Assembly: GCA_022730285.1 (NCBI GenBank)
Contig: DZCQ01000020.1
Location: 37,744-45,865 of the forward strand
DNA: 8,122 bases
Source: Flavobacterium psychrophilum
GTDB taxonomy: Bacteria; Bacteroidota; Bacteroidia; Flavobacteriales; Flavobacteriaceae
Direction of reading: 5' to 3'
Shown: one piece after another, positions 6,408 to 8,122 of the stretch
Layout of the letters: each line of letters starts with the position of its first letter
Position numbering within the stretch: the first letter of the stretch is position 1
Translations under genes and position numbers: made by a program
The notes under the pieces: generated by a model
What the model was told of the DNA's origin: nothing
The model's database searches: none
The model's input: only the letters and a program-made list of their open reading frames with translations

Positions 6408-6650
6408 TTATTTTTTTACAGCATTTTCAACATCTTTTGCACCTTCCTCAACACTTTTAACAGCATCTTTTCCAACACTGTCAAGTGCAGTTGCTGTTTC
6501 TTTCGCAACAGAATCTACAGCAACACCAGCATCAACTGTTTCAGTTTTAACCTCTTCAGCTCCAGCTTCTGCTGCCTCTTCTACTTTGTTGTCTTTGCAA
6601 GATGCCACTAACGCTCCTACAAGTACCAAACTTAAAAATACCTTTTTCAT
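6408..6650 (-). CDS. Small Ala/Glu/Val-rich lipoprotein with 11-residue repeats
   Basis: The 80-residue product starts with a lipoprotein signal: MKK, a hydrophobic core and the lipobox LVASC, with the lipidated cysteine at residue 18. The 62-residue mature part is low in complexity and almost entirely Ala, Glu, Val, Lys, Asp, Ser and Thr, with no aromatic residues. Three consecutive 11-residue units are visible: DSVAKETATAL (46-56), DSVGKDAVKSV (57-67) and EEGAKDVENAV (68-78). This suggests a long amphipathic helix, comparable in style to LEA or apolipoprotein repeats. It likely lies along or tethers to the envelope; no enzymatic function is expected. It begins 43 nt after the waaA stop on the same strand and may be cotranscribed. 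TAACTTAG at 6682-6675 is a near-match -7 box that could give it its own promoter. Function unknown. Confidence 0.85.
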   Translation of the reverse strand: MKKVFLSLVLVGALVASCKDNKVEEAAEAGAEEVKTETVDAGVAVDSVAKETATALDSVGKDAVKSVEEGAKDVENAVKK

Positions 6651-6693
6651 ATTATTTTTTTTTAGAATTAGACGCTAAGTTACGTAAAAAATA

Positions 6694-7950
6694 TTACAAA
6701 TACAATTTAAAATTATCAAAAATATTTTTAAATATAATCTCCGTTGCTCCTCTGTTTTGTTGCACATAAGTAGTGCATATTAATCCTTTTTTGTAACGAA
6801 CTTCTTTATTTTGAATTAAATTATCAAAGATAACATTTAACTCCTCTTGATTAGAGATAGACATACAACCTCCCGCCCCTACTAATGCTATTACCTCAGG
6901 GAAATGGGTGTAATTAGGACCAATAACAATTGGAATTCCAAATACCGCTGGCTCAAGAATATTGTGAACCCCAGGATTTCCGAAACCACCTCCAACGTAT
7001 GCGAAATCAGCATAAGAATATATTTTGGTTAAAATACCTATAGTATCTATAATAAAAACATTGAAATTTGATAAATTGACATTGTTTTTTTCTGAAAATA
7101 AAACACAAGGCTTTATAATTCGATATTTTAAATCTTCTATTTCCTCTGCTTTTATATTGTGTGGAGCAATGATAAATTTAACATTATCAGGAGAGTTATT
7201 AATGTAATTTATCAATAAGTTTTCGTCTTTTGTCCATGAACTTCCTATTACAATTGTTGTTATTTTCTTACCCGAAGTAAAAGAATGGATAAAATCTAAG
7301 GAATTATCTCTTTCTAAAACAGAAACTACTCTGTCAAAACGGGTGTCTCCAGAAACAACTACATTACTAAAACCAATGCTTTTTAATAAATTTTTAGAAT
7401 TTTCATTCTGTACAAAAAAGTAATCAAAATTTTTGAGTGCTTTTCTATAAAAAGCACCATACCATTTAAAAAAAACCTGACTTTCTCTAAAAACACCTGA
7501 AATTAAATAGGTTTTTGTTTGAAGTTTTTTTAATTCGTTTAAATAATTAGGCCAATATTCATATTTAATAAAAAAGGCAATCTCTGGATGCACTAGCTCT
7601 AAAAACTTTGTAGCATTCTGTTTTGTATCTAATGGTAAATAAATTGTGACATCTGCAATACTATTATTTTTACGAACCTCATAGCCTGATGGGGAAAAAA
7701 AACTTACTATCATTTTATAATTTGGAAAATTTTCTTTTATCCTTTCAATAACTGGCAATCCCTGTTCATATTCGCCAAGTGATGCTGCATGAAACCATAT
7801 TGTTTTGTCATTTGCAGTAATTTTGTTTCGCAAAATTGAAAACACACCTTTTCTACCCTCTACAAAAAGTTTTATTTTCGGATTAAAAAGGGCCAATACC
7901 TTTATAAACTGAGAAGCTAAAGTAATTACTAAATTGTATAAGAAAAACAT
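6694..7950 (-). CDS. waaA: 3-deoxy-D-manno-octulosonic acid (Kdo) transferase
   Basis: WaaA (KdtA) adds Kdo from CMP-Kdo to the lipid A precursor on the inner-membrane cytoplasmic face, priming the lipopolysaccharide core. The 418-residue length matches the GT30 family. A hydrophobic N-terminal anchor covers about residues 1-22. The conserved HAASLGEYEQG block (54-64) contains the probable catalytic base Glu60. Other family motifs are SFFSPSGYE (83-91), LPLDT (105-109), KYEYWPN (129-135), GDTRFDR (201-207), IGSSW (235-239), APHN (262-265), VGGGFGNPGVHNILEPAVFG (319-338) and GPNYTHFPE (344-352). The two Rossmann-like lobes of the GT-B fold are intact. Whether it adds one or two Kdo residues cannot be decided from sequence alone. 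A small lipoprotein gene follows 43 nt downstream on the same strand. Confidence 0.95.
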   Translation of the reverse strand: MFFLYNLVITLASQFIKVLALFNPKIKLFVEGRKGVFSILRNKITANDKTIWFHAASLGEYEQGLPVIERIKENFPNYKMIVSFFSPSGYEVRKNNSIADVTIYLPLDTKQNATKFLELVHPEIAFFIKYEYWPNYLNELKKLQTKTYLISGVFRESQVFFKWYGAFYRKALKNFDYFFVQNENSKNLLKSIGFSNVVVSGDTRFDRVVSVLERDNSLDFIHSFTSGKKITTIVIGSSWTKDENLLINYINNSPDNVKFIIAPHNIKAEEIEDLKYRIIKPCVLFSEKNNVNLSNFNVFIIDTIGILTKIYSYADFAYVGGGFGNPGVHNILEPAVFGIPIVIGPNYTHFPEVIALVGAGGCMSISNQEELNVIFDNLIQNKEVRYKKGLICTTYVQQNRGATEIIFKNIFDNFKLYL

Positions 7951-8122
7951 TGTTAGATTTTAGTTGCGTAAAAATAAGATTTTTTGTTACAGATTTGCAT
8001 CTTTTAAAGAATAAAGTTGATTGAACCCAAAAGCATCTTAAAAATTTGGAGAAAACAGACATTTCTATCTCAGGGAAAACCCTTAGTTTAAAAAATCAGT
8101 GTTTACCCTTAGTTTTAATTAA
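7951..8122. other. Non-coding right edge upstream of waaA
   Basis: No convincing coding frame, tRNA or other RNA gene is visible in these 172 bases. The left part should hold the waaA promoter; on the - strand TATTTTTA just upstream of the start is a one-base-off -7 box but lacks a clear -33 partner. The right part contains the repeated element described separately. The gene it may serve lies beyond the window. Confidence 0.5.
8070..8115. repeat. Two-copy imperfect direct repeat, 26-bp period
   Basis: The 20-mers TCAGGGAAAACCCTTAGTTT (8070-8089) and TCAGTGTTTACCCTTAGTTT (8096-8115) match at 16 of 20 positions, with an identical 11-base block ACCCTTAGTTT. The first copy also contains an AGGG-AAAA-CCCT inverted repeat. 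A 26-bp spacing is about two and a half helical turns. The arrangement suggests a protein-binding site, but nothing in the window says which protein. Confidence 0.55.

Noticed and set aside
6405..6611. A + strand frame opposite the small Ala/Glu-rich lipoprotein gene
   Set aside because: Its Phe/Cys/Ser-rich product is what the antisense of Glu/Ala/Lys codons gives, it has no family features, and the opposite strand has a proper lipoprotein signal.
6675..6690. AGTTACGT shared between the 2425-2464 hairpin and the region upstream of the 6650 gene
   Set aside because: An 8-base match in an AT-rich 8-kb window is expected by chance, and the contexts differ.
1..8122. A novel multi-gene system, defence island, mobile element or CRISPR array
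   Set aside because: Nearly all the larger genes are recognised housekeeping enzymes with complete motifs. No transposase, integrase, repeat-spacer array, attachment site or composition shift is visible.

Overview
The window looks like an ordinary chromosomal segment of a low-GC member of the Bacteroidota, most likely Flavobacteriaceae. Four things point there: strong AT bias, start regions without clear Shine-Dalgarno sequences, promoter -7 boxes of the TAnnTTTG type ahead of several genes, and protein variants typical of flavobacteria (FabD, DinB, ThiL, DusB, WaaA/KdtA, small lipoproteins). The family assignments are read from motifs by eye, with no database search behind them.

Layout from left to right. 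(1) A PlsC-type acyltransferase (+) enters from beyond the left edge and ends at 731. It converges on fabD (-, 804-1676), and a long hairpin lies between the two stop codons. (2) Divergent from fabD is a secreted protein of unknown function (+, 1796-2407), followed by a strong 17-bp hairpin and then a 49-residue cysteine-containing lipoprotein gene (+, 2481-2630). (3) That gene converges on dinB (-, 2640-3719). (4) Divergent from dinB is a + strand run: thiL (3829-4878), a heavy-metal-associated-domain lipoprotein (4944-5309) and dusB (5324-6307), closed by a clear bidirectional terminator at 6357-6391. (5) On the - strand, waaA/kdtA (7950-6694) is followed by a small alanine/glutamate-rich lipoprotein gene (6650-6408). 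(6) The right edge, 7951-8122, is non-coding as far as can be seen. It carries a 26-bp-period imperfect direct repeat that may be a regulatory site for a gene outside the window.

Functionally this is mostly housekeeping: fatty acid initiation (FabD), phospholipid acylation (PlsC), lipid A core priming (WaaA), thiamine diphosphate synthesis (ThiL), tRNA dihydrouridine formation (DusB) and translesion synthesis (DinB). Among these genes are three small predicted lipoproteins and one exported unknown, which are the least explained parts. I see no mobile element, CRISPR array, RNA gene, defence cluster or biosynthetic cluster, and I do not think the window holds a novel multi-gene system. The items worth a second look are the CxxxC metal-binding loop, the unannotated 49-residue lipoprotein, the 11-residue-repeat lipoprotein and the right-edge repeats.
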